Of a stretch of DNA of 64,000 nt, positions 16,539 to 26,132 are shown in pieces. Below the pieces are notes generated by a model, which did no database searches, was not told where the DNA came from, and worked only from the letters and a program-made list of their open reading frames with translations. Each line of letters starts with the position of its first letter. Position 1 is the first letter of the stretch. The stretch is from Pseudofrankia coriaricola. Lineage in GTDB: Bacteria > Actinomycetota > Actinomycetes > Frankiales > Frankiaceae. Where the stretch lies: the NCBI RefSeq assembly GCF_001854805.1, contig NZ_MBLO01000001.1, forward strand, positions 51,780 through 115,779, in the 5' to 3' direction. The translations under genes and the position numbers were made by a program.

Positions 16539-18512
16539 ATGACCGTCCAGATCACCGGCCGCGTCACCGGCACGCCGCTGACGAGCCTGTCCGCCGAGGA
16601 GATCCGGCTCGCGAGCCAGCTGCTGCGTGACGCGGGGCACGTCACGGAGTCGACCCGGTTCGCCTATGTCGGGTTGCTCGAGCCGCACAAGACCGAGGTC
16701 CTCGCGGCGCTCGCCGGTACGGGACCCGTCCCCGACCGGCGTGCCAGGGTGTTCCTCCTGGACACCGCGTCCGGGGCGTCCCTGGACGCGACTGTCAACC
16801 TCGCGACGCGTGCCGTCACGGCTGCCACGGTCCATCCGTCCCGAGGTCAGCTACCGATCCTCATCGACGAGTTCGCCTCCATCGACCCGATCGTGCGGGC
16901 CGACGACGGGTGGGTCGCCGCGCTCGCCAGGCGGGGCCTCGCGGCCGACGAGGTGGCAACCGTGCCACTGTCACCCGGCCACTACGAGAACCCCGGCGAG
17001 GAAGGCAGGCGGATCATCCGCGTCTTCGCCTTCCAGTCGTCCGACCCGGCCGACCACCCGTGGGCGCACCCGGTGGACGGCCTGTGCGCGTATGTGGACG
17101 TCATCGCCAGGCAGGTCATCCGCGTCCTCGACGCGGAGATGCTGCCGGTGCCGCCGGAGCCCAGCAAGTTCCACCTGGAGGAGGGCCGCCCGGCGCCGCT
17201 GGCGGGTCTCAAGCCGATTGAGATCACCCAGCCCGAGGGCCCGTCGTTCATCGTCGACGGCGACCGGGTCACTTGGGCGAACTGGTCGTTCGGCATCGGC
17301 TTCGACGCCCGCGAGGGGCTGGTCCTCCACAACCTCGCCTTCGCCGACCCCGACCACGGCGGCGAGGTGCGGCCCGTGATCTACCGGGCCTCGATCGCCG
17401 AGATGGTGGTCCCGTACGCCGACCCGTCGCCCACCCGTTACTGGCAGAACTACTTCGACACCGGCGAGTACATCTTCGGCCGTTTCGCGAACAGCCTCCG
17501 CCTCGGCTGCGACTGCCTTGGCGAGATCAGGTACTTCGACGTGACGCTCGCCGACGAGTTCGGCAACCCGCAGACGATCGGCAACGCGGTCTGCATGCAC
17601 GAGGAGGACTTCGGCACGCTCTGGAAGCACACGGACCTCTTCGTCGAGGGCGTCTCGGAGGTGCGCCGCCAGCGCCGCCTGGTGGTCTCGTTCTTCACGA
17701 CCGTCGGTAACTACGACTACGGCTTCTACTGGTACCTCTACCTCGACGGAAAGATCGAGTGCGAGGCCAAGCTGACCGGCATCCTCTTCCCGTCCGCCTA
17801 CAAGGGGATGGAGGAGTGGCCGTACGCGACCGAGGTCGCGCCGGGGCTGGGGGCGCCGTTCCACCAGCACCTGTTCAGTGCCCGGCTGGACATGATGGTC
17901 GATGGACCGTTGAACGCCGTGGACGAGGTCGAGGCCGTCCGCGTGCCTGTGAGCGAGTCCAACCCGTGGGGGAACGCGTTCACCTACTCCAGGACGCGGA
18001 TCGCCTCGGAAGCCGACGCCGCGCGGTCGGCGGACGCATCCACCGGCCGGGCCTGGCACATCGTCAGCACCGAGCGCACCAACCGGCTGGGGCAGCCGAC
18101 CGCATACCTCCTGAAGGCGGAGCAGAACCCGACGCTGCTGGCCGACCCGGGCGCGTCGGTGACCAGGCGCGCCGCCTACGCCACCAGGCAGGTCTGGGTG
18201 ACCGCCTACTCACCGGACGAGCGCTACCCGGCCGGCGAGTTCGTGAACCAGAACCCGGGTGGCGACGGTCTGCCCGCCTACCAGGCGGCCGGGCGCGACC
18301 TCGACGGCGCCGACCTGGTCATCTGGCACACCTTCGGCGTGACGCACTTCCCGCGGCCCGAGGACTGGCCGGTCATGCCGGTCGACTACGCCAAGTTCGC
18401 GCTGATCCCGTACGGGTTCTTCGACCGCAACCCCGCGCTGAACGTCCCGGCGAACACCCCCAGGCACAGCGGCGGCCCCTGCTGCCACTCGGGTGAGGAA
18501 TCTCCAGCTTAG
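16539..18512 (+). CDS. Copper-containing primary-amine oxidase
   Basis: A 657-residue enzyme that oxidises primary amines such as tyramine or phenethylamine to aldehydes with release of NH3 and H2O2. The topaquinone motif is VGNYDYGFYW, with the cofactor Tyr at residue 392. Copper ligands are the HQH pair (His442, His444) and the His in GVTHFPRPEDWP; the catalytic Asp lies in NYFDTGEYIFG near 307. The ATG at 16539 has AGGGGA eight bases upstream, so the longer frame from 16455 is not used. It has no transporter or aldehyde dehydrogenase neighbour. Confidence 0.93.
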   Translation: MTVQITGRVTGTPLTSLSAEEIRLASQLLRDAGHVTESTRFAYVGLLEPHKTEVLAALAGTGPVPDRRARVFLLDTASGASLDATVNLATRAVTAATVHPSRGQLPILIDEFASIDPIVRADDGWVAALARRGLAADEVATVPLSPGHYENPGEEGRRIIRVFAFQSSDPADHPWAHPVDGLCAYVDVIARQVIRVLDAEMLPVPPEPSKFHLEEGRPAPLAGLKPIEITQPEGPSFIVDGDRVTWANWSFGIGFDAREGLVLHNLAFADPDHGGEVRPVIYRASIAEMVVPYADPSPTRYWQNYFDTGEYIFGRFANSLRLGCDCLGEIRYFDVTLADEFGNPQTIGNAVCMHEEDFGTLWKHTDLFVEGVSEVRRQRRLVVSFFTTVGNYDYGFYWYLYLDGKIECEAKLTGILFPSAYKGMEEWPYATEVAPGLGAPFHQHLFSARLDMMVDGPLNAVDEVEAVRVPVSESNPWGNAFTYSRTRIASEADAARSADASTGRAWHIVSTERTNRLGQPTAYLLKAEQNPTLLADPGASVTRRAAYATRQVWVTAYSPDERYPAGEFVNQNPGGDGLPAYQAAGRDLDGADLVIWHTFGVTHFPRPEDWPVMPVDYAKFALIPYGFFDRNPALNVPANTPRHSGGPCCHSGEESPA

Positions 18513-18676
18513 GTGGTTCAGATCATCCGGCCCGCATGCCTCGGATCATCTGACTCAGGCGACGCCTTCCTCGCCGGCGTCACGTTCTACCTCGGCCCCC
18601 GCGCCTACACCTTGCGAAGACCGCATCCACGTCATGCCGGTCGACCAGCTCTGGAGCCCCTGACTCGACGGCCCGG

Positions 18677-19630
<954 letters not shown>

Positions 19631-19662
19631 CTACCGATCTGTGACCTGCTCGCGGCCCGCGG

Positions 19663-20082
19663 TCAGCCGCCGGCGACGGCGGGCAGGATGGTGACCTCGC
19701 CCAAAGTCGCTGGCATCATCGCGGAGCTTGCGGAGCCGCCAGCGACGGCGGGCAGGATGGTGACCTCGCCCAAAGTCGCTGGCATCATCGCGGAGCTTGC
19801 GGAGCCGCCAGCGACGGCGGGCAGGATGGTGACCTCGGCGCCGTCGGGGAGCTTCGCGTCGAGGCCGCCGAGGAAGCGGACGTCCTCGTCGTTGATGTAG
19901 ACGTTGACGAAGCGGTGGAGCTCGCCCGCGCCATCGCCGGACACCAGGCGGCCGCGGAGACCCTCGTGGCGGGTGTCGAGGTCGAGGAACAACGCGCCGA
20001 GGGTGTCCCCCGTGCCCTCCACGAGCTTCGAACCGCCGGTGTAGGTGCGCAGGATGGTCGGCACGCGGACCTTGACTGCCAT
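19663..20082 (-). CDS. cysO: CysO sulfur-carrier protein with triplicated Gly-Gly tail
   Basis: CysO is a ubiquitin-like carrier whose C-terminal Gly-Gly is activated to a thiocarboxylate for cysteine synthesis. Residues 1-82 are normal (VRVPTILRTYTGGSKLVEG through FLGGLDAKLPDGA), and the expected ending EVTILPAVAGG follows. Instead of stopping, the frame continues SASSAMMPATLG-EVTILPAVAGG twice more, giving 139 residues rather than about 93. This comes from an exact 69-bp tandem duplication. The true C-terminus is still Gly-Gly, so activation is possible, but two internal copies of the last strand and tail are present. The ATG at 20082 and upstream AGGAA fit a normal start. Confidence 0.92.
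   Translation of the reverse strand: MAVKVRVPTILRTYTGGSKLVEGTGDTLGALFLDLDTRHEGLRGRLVSGDGAGELHRFVNVYINDEDVRFLGGLDAKLPDGAEVTILPAVAGGSASSAMMPATLGEVTILPAVAGGSASSAMMPATLGEVTILPAVAGG
19673..19837. repeat. 69-bp exact tandem repeat at the 3' end of cysO
   Basis: Copies at 19673-19741 and 19742-19810 are identical, and a third partial copy (27 bp) runs to 19837. The unit length is a multiple of three and keeps the frame. Each unit contains the inverted repeat GTCGCTGGC ... GCCAGCGAC (19706-19714 with 19738-19746 in the first copy), so it resembles a small hairpin element joined to the last cysO codons. Confidence 0.95.
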
Positions 20083-20536
20083 GGTGTTCCTCGTCTCCCT
20101 CGGTTCACTCGCGCCTCTCGCCCGCGGGCGGCGGCGGCGCGCCCGGCGCGTCCGGGCGCGAAACGTACACGTAGTAACCAGCGTCCATGCTCGCGGCCGG
20201 ACGGCCTGACCGGCGCGGCGAGCGGCCTCCAGTGTTTCAGGGTTCTGGGCCTCGGGGGCCCGCGGCCAGGGAGATGATCGCGTCTTCGGCGATCCCTAGC
20301 CGGAACACCGTCGGCGCTGCCTTCGCTTCCCGGCGGCGCGGGCGACCGCGGCGAAGGTCAGTGCGCGCCGCGACAGCTGGCGCTGGCCACCCGGAGCAGG
20401 TCGACGTACAGACGCGCGACCAGGCGCAGTTCCGGAACGCCCTCGGCCACCGCGGCGTATGGCCGCATCGGGTGGCGGGGCGCTGTCATAGCAGCCATCG
20501 TTGCACAGATATGACACCACCACCGTGGACAGCGGT
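20083..20536. other. Gene-poor spacer between mec and cysO
   Basis: About 450 bp separate two genes that lie close together in most actinobacteria. Open frames cross it but show no domain, ribosome site or conserved start. I see no hairpin or palindrome worth listing. cysO may have its own promoter here. Confidence 0.4.
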
Positions 20537-20968
20537 TCAGACGATCTCGACCGGCTCCTCCGTGATGGCGCCGTCGATGATCCGAAATGACCGGAACTCG
20601 GTGACGTCCGGCTCCCTGGTGGAGGCCAGCACGTAGTGCGCGCCCGGCTCGGAGGCGTACGACACATCCGTGCGCGACGGGTATGCCTCGGTCGCGGTGT
20701 GCGAGTGGTAGATGACGACGGGCTCCTCGTCCCTGTCGTCCATCTCCCTCCAGACGCGCAGCTGCTCCATCGAGTCGAACCGGTAGAAAGTGGGCGAACG
20801 TTCCGCGTTCTCCATCGCGACGAACCGGGCCGGCGTGTCCGAGCCGGCCGGGCCGGCGATCACACCACAGGCCTCGTCCGGGTGGTCACGGCGCGCATGG
20901 TCGACGATCGCCTGATGCAGGGCGCGCTCAATTCGCAGCACGCCGAACAAGCTACCCGCCGCCGACAT
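20537..20968 (-). CDS. mec: Mec, JAMM-type CysO-cysteine peptidase
   Basis: An M67 zinc peptidase that cuts cysteine off the CysO-cysteine adduct. The JAMM motif is complete: the Glu in HPDEACGVIAGP, and HSHTATEAYPSRTD giving H-x-H-x10-D. The C-terminus ends ITEEPVEIV. The start is uncertain: ATG at 20968 gives 143 residues, while GTG at 20941 (VLRIERALHQAI) matches the usual N-terminus of the family better; neither has a strong ribosome site. The long upstream frame comes from repeat sequence. Its genetic partners cysO and cysM follow downstream. Confidence 0.9.
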   Translation of the reverse strand: MSAAGSLFGVLRIERALHQAIVDHARRDHPDEACGVIAGPAGSDTPARFVAMENAERSPTFYRFDSMEQLRVWREMDDRDEEPVVIYHSHTATEAYPSRTDVSYASEPGAHYVLASTREPDVTEFRSFRIIDGAITEEPVEIV

Positions 20969-21059
20969 CCCACGCGCCTGCCCGCCAGTCGACAGGGCCC
21001 GGAACCGCGCGAGCCCCGGGAGGGCGCCCACCGCCCGCATCTGGCGAGCCGTCCACGCC

Positions 21060-21312
21060 ACCCAGCCAAAGCCAGTGACGGCGCATCGGCGCTGGCGCCC
21101 GGGGTCCCTGCCGGATCGGCGAAGCCGATCTGGGAGGTCTGCCAACCACGTCGTCAGCCCGACCCAGCCTGACTACCGCCATATGCCAGGGCCCGGAACC
21201 ACGTGGGGAGCAGGGTCCCTGCCGGATCGGCGAAGCCGATCTGGGAGGTCAGGCTCAGCGCCCGCGGGCGCCGCCCGGTTGCGGGCGCGGAGCGTCCGGC
21301 AACGGGAGCGCC
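21060..21312 (-). repeat. Dispersed 3' repeat interrupted by two identical 38-bp palindromic elements
   Basis: Directly after the DUF2017 stop (minus strand) runs GGCGCTCCCGTTGCCGGACG and then CGCAACCGGGCGGCGCCC. Essentially the same sequence follows the livF stop at 33914. The copy here is split twice by an identical 38-bp element, at 21213-21250 and 21102-21139, reading TCCCTGCCGGATCGGCGAAG on the plus strand with the core GATCGGC-GAA-GCCGATC. The livF copy lacks both insertions, so it shows the uninterrupted order. Confidence 0.8.
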
Positions 21313-21921
21313 CTAGAAGAGGGCGCGGACGAGGTTGTCGACGAGGGCGGTCAGCAGCTCGTACATCTCGACGAACGGGGCGCGCCGGTCGTCGGGCGGC
21401 AGCTCGCCGAGCTCGTCGAGGTAGTCGTCGTCGGTGATGCCGAGCCGGGTGCCGAGCACGAGGCGCAGGTCGTTCAGCGTGGTCAGCCAGTCCTGGGCGG
21501 CGTCCTCGTCGAGCAGCAGCACCTCGTCGGGCCCGGGCAGGGTCGCGAGCACCCGTCGGGCGGCGGCCCGCTTGTGGGCCAGCGCGTCGTCGGTGCGGCG
21601 GCGGCGGAAGTCGCCGGAGGCCAGCGGGTCCTCCGGGTACGGGTCGGGCAGCAGGCGGGCGAGGGCCGGGTCCTCGGGCGGCGGCGGGGCGGTGTCGCGG
21701 AGGCCGACGAGCGCCTCCAGCGGGTCGTCGACCGGCGGCGGCTCCAGCATCCCGTCGATCAGCCGCACCAGCTCGGCGAGGATCGTGCCCTCCCAGCGAG
21801 GCAGGCGCAGCTCCACGCCGTCGGCCGTCCGCCGGAAGCAGTCCGGGAACCTGTAGTAGAACCCCACGTTCCCGTCCCCATCCAGCGGTATGCCCCAGCT
21901 CTGGGGGCGCATCGAACTCAC
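21313..21921 (-). CDS. DUF2017 family protein
   Basis: A 202-residue protein of unknown function, found in actinobacteria directly after clpS. It is acidic and proline-rich in the middle (LEPPPVDDPLEALVGLRDTA, PDPYPEDPLASGDFRRRR). The end, LDEDAAQDWLTTLNDLRLVL then RAPFVEMYELLTALVDNLV, is characteristic of the family. It starts seven bases after the ClpS stop, so the two are co-transcribed. A role in ClpS/ClpP-linked proteolysis is suggested only by linkage. Confidence 0.85.
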   Translation of the reverse strand: MSSMRPQSWGIPLDGDGNVGFYYRFPDCFRRTADGVELRLPRWEGTILAELVRLIDGMLEPPPVDDPLEALVGLRDTAPPPPEDPALARLLPDPYPEDPLASGDFRRRRTDDALAHKRAAARRVLATLPGPDEVLLLDEDAAQDWLTTLNDLRLVLGTRLGITDDDYLDELGELPPDDRRAPFVEMYELLTALVDNLVRALF

Positions 21922-21928
21922 GAGCCAG

Positions 21929-22219
21929 CTAATCCTGTATGACGGTCGCCCAGAGGCCGTAGGTGTGCAGACGGGCCGCGTCGCGCTCCATCTCGTCGCG
22001 GGTGCCGTTGCTCACCGACGCTCTGCCCTTGTGGTGAACGTCAAGCATGAGCTTGCGCGCCGTCGCCTTGTCGTAGCCGAACAGCTTCTGGAAGACGTAG
22101 GTCACGTACGACATCAGGTTGATCGGGTCGTTCCAGACGACCGTGACCCACGGCCGGTCGTCGCTGAGCTCCTCGTCGATCTCCTCGACGTCGGCGGGTG
22201 AGACGGTCGTTGCGGTCAC
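21929..22219 (-). CDS. clpS: ATP-dependent Clp protease adaptor ClpS
   Basis: ClpS delivers N-degron substrates to the Clp ATPase. The 96-residue protein has [20 protein letters not shown], with the Asn-Asp of the substrate pocket, then [20 protein letters not shown] and [20 protein letters not shown], all canonical. The GTG at 22219 is preferred because an AGGG lies about five bases upstream and the family N-terminus is short and flexible; the frame is open further upstream without similarity. It is followed directly by DUF2017. Confidence 0.93.
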   Translation of the reverse strand: MTATTVSPADVEEIDEELSDDRPWVTVVWNDPINLMSYVTYVFQKLFGYDKATARKLMLDVHHKGRASVSNGTRDEMERDAARLHTYGLWATVIQD

Positions 22220-22293
22220 GATCCCTATTGTTACGCACTCCGCGGCTGCCTTCCCGTCGGGCGGGAGCTCCACACCGACACCTGGGCGGGTCG

Positions 22294-23118
22294 CTATACG
22301 GAGCGACGCAGCAGCGGAGGGTAGAGAGCGGTCGCGGAACCGCGACGGTAGAGCTGGGCGGGACGGCCGCCGCCGCGTGGCGAGCTGACCGCGCCGACGG
22401 GGACGACGAAGTCCGGCGTGCTGAGCACCTTGCGCCGGAAGTTGGGCGGGTCCAGGCTCACCCCCCACGCGGCCTCATAGACCCGGCGCAGGTCGGCGAG
22501 GGTGAACGGCTCCTCGCAGAAGGCCGCCGCCATCGGCGTGTACTCGAGCTTGCTCCGTGCCCGCTCCACCCCGTCGGCGACGATGCGTGGATGGTCAAAG
22601 GCCAGTGTCGGGCCCTCCGGCGAGTCCAGGTCCTCGACCGGCCACCAGCGTGCCTGCTGGCCGCGCCGGCCCGGCTCCGGCTGCGGCAGGTTCGGCAGCA
22701 GCGCCAGGTAGGCGACGCTGACGACGCGGGCGCGCGGGTCTCGTCCCGGGTCACCGTAGGTGTAGAGCTGCTCCAGGTGGCCCGCCGTGGTGACGCCCGT
22801 CTCCTCGGCGAGCTGGCGGCGCGCCGAGGAGTCCAGGTCCTCGTCGGCACCCACGAAGCCGCCCGGCAGCGCCCAGTAGTCCTGGAAGGGGGGCTCGTCG
22901 CGCAGGATGACGAGCACGCACAGCCGCCCCGCCCGCAGCGTCAGCAGCACGACGTCGACGGTGACGCTGGTGCTCGGCGGGCCGTGTTCCGTGGCTCCCC
23001 CTTCGTCGCGGGTCGTCGCTGGGCTCACCGATCCAGCTTCTCGCACGGCCGGCCGCCTCGCGGAGGCCCGTCCCACGAGCGCCGGAGTCGGACGGGGTCG
23101 GGCGGGAAGGTTTGACAT
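22294..23118 (-). CDS. nrtR: NrtR-type Nudix transcriptional regulator of NAD metabolism
   Basis: A Nudix domain (about 48-175) followed by a winged-helix C-terminus ([36 protein letters not shown]) is the NrtR arrangement. NrtR binds ADP-ribose and represses NAD salvage genes. The Nudix box [24 protein letters not shown] has Gln where the catalytic REUxEE motif has its first Glu, consistent with a sensor rather than an enzyme. The pncB gene lies upstream on the same strand, beyond a 625-bp repeat element. The first 30 codons ([11 protein letters not shown] region) are repeat-derived, so the GTG at 23028 may be the true start. Confidence 0.82.
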   Translation of the reverse strand: MSNLPARPRPTPALVGRASARRPAVREAGSVSPATTRDEGGATEHGPPSTSVTVDVVLLTLRAGRLCVLVILRDEPPFQDYWALPGGFVGADEDLDSSARRQLAEETGVTTAGHLEQLYTYGDPGRDPRARVVSVAYLALLPNLPQPEPGRRGQQARWWPVEDLDSPEGPTLAFDHPRIVADGVERARSKLEYTPMAAAFCEEPFTLADLRRVYEAAWGVSLDPPNFRRKVLSTPDFVVPVGAVSSPRGGGRPAQLYRRGSATALYPPLLRRSV

Positions 23119-23739
23119 GGTTCGCTCCGTGCGGGCACGGCCCTCCGGCGCCGTCCTCGCCTGGCGGCTCGGACGACACCTCCGCGCCGCGTCCTCCTCC
23201 GCTCACGGGCGCTCCGGCGACCTCCGCTGCGGCGCGCCTATGTCGCTTCGCTCGTAGGCACGCCTCCGCGGAGGTGTGCCTCCGCGCCCAGCACGGTCAC
23301 CCGCCGCTGGAGCGTCACGGAAACCGGGCAGGGCACGGGCCGCGGGGGGCACTTCGCTGCGCTCGTGCGGTGGGCTTCACGGCCGAGCAGCGGTTCCCTA
23401 CGGCTCTGACTTCGGATCAGGGCCGGTTCCGGGTTGGTGACGTTGCCACGCAACGCAACCGCGCTGGGCGCGGAGGCGCGCCTATGCGGAGGCCCGGCTA
23501 CGGGCGAAGCGAAGTCACCGGGAGTCCGTACCCGGTTTGGTGACGTTCCAGCGTCAGGGGACCGGGCTGGGCGCGGAGGCGCGCCTCGCGGAGGCCCGGC
23601 CCACGAGCGAAGCGACGTGGGCCGGGCCGCAGCGAGGTCGCCGGAGCGCCCGTGAGCGGAGGAGGACGCGGCGCGGAGGTCCCTTGCGAGCCGCCAGGCG
23701 AGCAAGGGGCCGTAGCGCCGCGCCCGCACGGAGCGAACC
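23119..23739. repeat. About 620-bp repeat element with about 115-bp terminal inverted repeats
   Basis: GGTTCGCTCCGTGCGGGC at 23119 and its reverse complement GCCCGCACGGAGCGAACC ending at 23739 are the outer ends of inverted arms that stay similar for about 115 bp; for example TCACGGGCGCTCCGGCGACC is on the left, with its complement on the right. Inside lie two direct copies (about 23430-23525 and 23530-23625) and one inverted copy (about 23245-23325) of a unit with GCTGGGCGCGGAGGCGCGCC. A further degenerate piece enters the nrtR 5' end at 23047-23085. The element exactly fills the space between pncB and nrtR and has no gene of its own. Confidence 0.75.
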
Positions 23740-23743
23740 AATG

Positions 23744-25156
23744 TCACTGTGGGACGGCGCTGATGACCGGCAGGCAGGGCTGGCCGAAGGTGACGGAGCG
23801 GGCGTGCGCGGGCAGGTCCGCGATCGCGGCGCGATGGTGCTCGCGGGCGCGGCGCAGCCCCGTCGCGCCGGTCGACGCGGCGTCCACCGGCGTGCCGGCG
23901 TGCACCAGCGGCACCAGCAGCGGCCGGTCATACCCGGGGGCGCCCAGGTGGCCAGGGGCCAGGACCGGCGGGAGCGGCCCGTCGAGCGCCGCCGCCGGCA
24001 GCCCGTCAGCCGCGCGGGCCTGGCCGCCCGTCGTGCGCTGGCCGCCCGCGCCGCTGCCGCCGGGGCGGTACCCGGCGGGCACCACCAGGTCGACGACCGC
24101 GACTCCGTCGGCGTCGTGCCGGCGCAGCACCTCCTTGCGGCCACCGCGGGTGGCCTTGCCGACAGACGTCTTGGCCACCGGGCGGCCATCGACCTCGACC
24201 AGCTTGTAGACGAAGCCGGCGGTGGGCGCGCCGGCGCCGGTGACCAGGTTGGTGCCCACCCCGTAGCCCGCGGCGGGGACACCGGCGAGCCGGGCGATCC
24301 CATGCTCGTCGAGGTCCCCGGTGACGATGACGCGGGTCCCGGTAGCGCCCAGCGCGTCGAGCTGGGCGCGGGCCGCGCGCACTCCGGCGGCCAGGTCGCC
24401 GCTGTCGATGCGAATGGCGCCGAGGCCCGGGCCGGCGACGGCGACCGCCGCCGCGATGCCTTCCCGCGTGTCGTAGGTGTCAACGAGCAGGGTGGTCCCG
24501 GCACCGAGGGTGGCCACCTGAGCGGCGAAGGCGTCCCGCTCGGTCGCGTGGATGAGCGTGAACGCGTGGGCGGCGGTGCCGCTGGTCGGCACGCCCCAGC
24601 GCCTGGCCGCCTCCAGGTTCGAGGTGGCGTCGAAACCGACGAGGTAGGCCGCCCGGGCGGCGGCGACCGCGGCCTCCTCGTGGGTGCGCCGGGAGCCCAT
24701 CTCTATGAGCGGCCGGCCGCCGGCGGCCTGCACCATCCGGGCGCCGGCGGCGGCGATCGCGCTGTCGTGATTGAGCACCGACAGCGTCAGCGTCTCCAGC
24801 AGCACGCACTCGGCGAACATGCCCTCCACCACCAGCACCGGGGTTCCCGGCAGGTAGGGCTCGCCCTCGGCGAAGCCGTGTATCTCCCCGGAGAAGCGGT
24901 AGCCGGCGAGCCAGTCGGCGGTCTCGGCGTCGACGACGCCGGTGCCGGTGAGCAGACTCAGCTCGTCGGGGCCGAACCGGAAGTCAGCGAGCGCTTCCAG
25001 CAACCGGCCGGTACCGGCGACGACACCGTACCGGCGGCCGGCGGGCAGTGACCGGGCGAACACCTCGAAGGTGGCCCGTCGCCCGGCGGCACCCGATTTC
25101 AGGGCAGCGCGGAGCATCGTCAGCTCGTAATGATCTGTAAGAAGCGCCGTGGACAT
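23744..25156 (-). CDS. pncB: Nicotinate phosphoribosyltransferase
   Basis: PncB converts nicotinate and PRPP to nicotinate mononucleotide for NAD salvage. The start MSTALLTDHYELTML is typical of the family. EMGSRRTHEEAAVAAARAAY and TSGTAAHAFTLIHA carry substrate and catalytic residues (the GTxAHA motif with the His), and AIRIDSGDL contacts the nucleotide ribose. The C-terminal third contains a Gly/Ala-rich insert (about 370-400) before HAGTPVDAAS. A GTG eight codons upstream (25180) is an alternative start. Adjacent nrtR is the probable regulator. Confidence 0.92.
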   Translation of the reverse strand: MSTALLTDHYELTMLRAALKSGAAGRRATFEVFARSLPAGRRYGVVAGTGRLLEALADFRFGPDELSLLTGTGVVDAETADWLAGYRFSGEIHGFAEGEPYLPGTPVLVVEGMFAECVLLETLTLSVLNHDSAIAAAGARMVQAAGGRPLIEMGSRRTHEEAAVAAARAAYLVGFDATSNLEAARRWGVPTSGTAAHAFTLIHATERDAFAAQVATLGAGTTLLVDTYDTREGIAAAVAVAGPGLGAIRIDSGDLAAGVRAARAQLDALGATGTRVIVTGDLDEHGIARLAGVPAAGYGVGTNLVTGAGAPTAGFVYKLVEVDGRPVAKTSVGKATRGGRKEVLRRHDADGVAVVDLVVPAGYRPGGSGAGGQRTTGGQARAADGLPAAALDGPLPPVLAPGHLGAPGYDRPLLVPLVHAGTPVDAASTGATGLRRAREHHRAAIADLPAHARSVTFGQPCLPVISAVPQ

Positions 25157-25657
25157 CCGGACCAGGGTAGGTATCCCCACGCCTTGACGCGCGGGAATGG
25201 TCCGAACAGCGGGCGCCGCCCCGATGTGTCCTCACCAGCCAGGGCTGGCGCCGCGAAGTTCAAGGGGTCGGCGGGGACACGGGCGCGGCGCGTTGACCCA
25301 GCTCAGCCCGGCCATGCCCGTCTGGACTGGGCGGGCGGCGCCCAGGGCGCGCGACGGGAACGCGACCGGAAAAAGCCCACCGCCATGGGCCTCCGGCGGC
25401 CTCGGCGACGCCACGCGGCGGCGACGCGGGGGGAGCACACAGGGAGATCACGCCCGACACGGGCGGGCCGGGTCGAAAGCCGGGCGGGTTCGGGCAGGCT
25501 AGGACGTGCGCGGGCCCACCGGACGTGCGCTGATGAACTGGTCACCTCATTTGGTCGGCCAGCGCCCGCGCCGTCCTGGATCGTGCCGCCCAGCGTCGCG
25601 GTCGACGGCGTGGTCCCGGATGACGTGACCGTCCGCGGAGGGCGGCATGCGATCGTT
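25157..25657. other. Intergenic region between divergent pncB and a small membrane protein gene
   Basis: About 500 bp with no supported gene. It should hold the pncB promoter and any NrtR site, but I could not pick out a convincing palindrome. An open frame runs through it into the next gene, but its upstream part is Arg/Gly-rich and has no start with a ribosome site. Confidence 0.4.
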
Positions 25658-25858
25658 GTGACCGTGCACGGGAACTATGCGGGGGTATTTCTGGTCGTCG
25701 TCGGCGGGGCGCTGTTTGCCCTGCTGGTGCTCGGTGGCAGGGCCGGAAGAAGCCTCGCGCGTGAGATCTGGGGCCGCATGGGCCTGTTGCGCTGGGTCGC
25801 CGTGGCCATCGTGATCGTCGTCTTCCTCGACCTGGCGGATGGCATCCCGAACAAGTGA
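25658..25858 (+). CDS. Small membrane protein, about 66 aa
   Basis: Not a recognised family. The GTG at 25658 has GGAGGG about 13 bases upstream, and another in-frame GTG lies at 25664. The protein has two hydrophobic helices (AGVFLVVVGGALFALLVLGG and VAVAIVIVVFLDLADGIPNK) joined by a basic loop SLAREIWGRMG. Because the frame continues far upstream, a longer form cannot be excluded. Confidence 0.5.
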   Translation: MTVHGNYAGVFLVVVGGALFALLVLGGRAGRSLAREIWGRMGLLRWVAVAIVIVVFLDLADGIPNK

Positions 25859-26132
25859 CCCGTCAACAACTAAAAAGCAACAAAACATCTCGGGAACACC
25901 GGGACATCGACGGACACCTGATGAAGGTGACGCAGTGGTCGACGGCGCGGGCCCTTCGCCACGACGGGATCCCGGTGGGTCTCCATCGCATCCGCCCGTG
26001 TGGGCAGTCGGCGATCCGCACCACTACGGCCACCCTCCCCGGATGTATGTACCAATTGTCCGATGCGCCTGCAGATGCCCGACTAGTTAGGCTCACATCC
26101 TGTAACCCAGCTACGACCCGAGAGGACACCGG

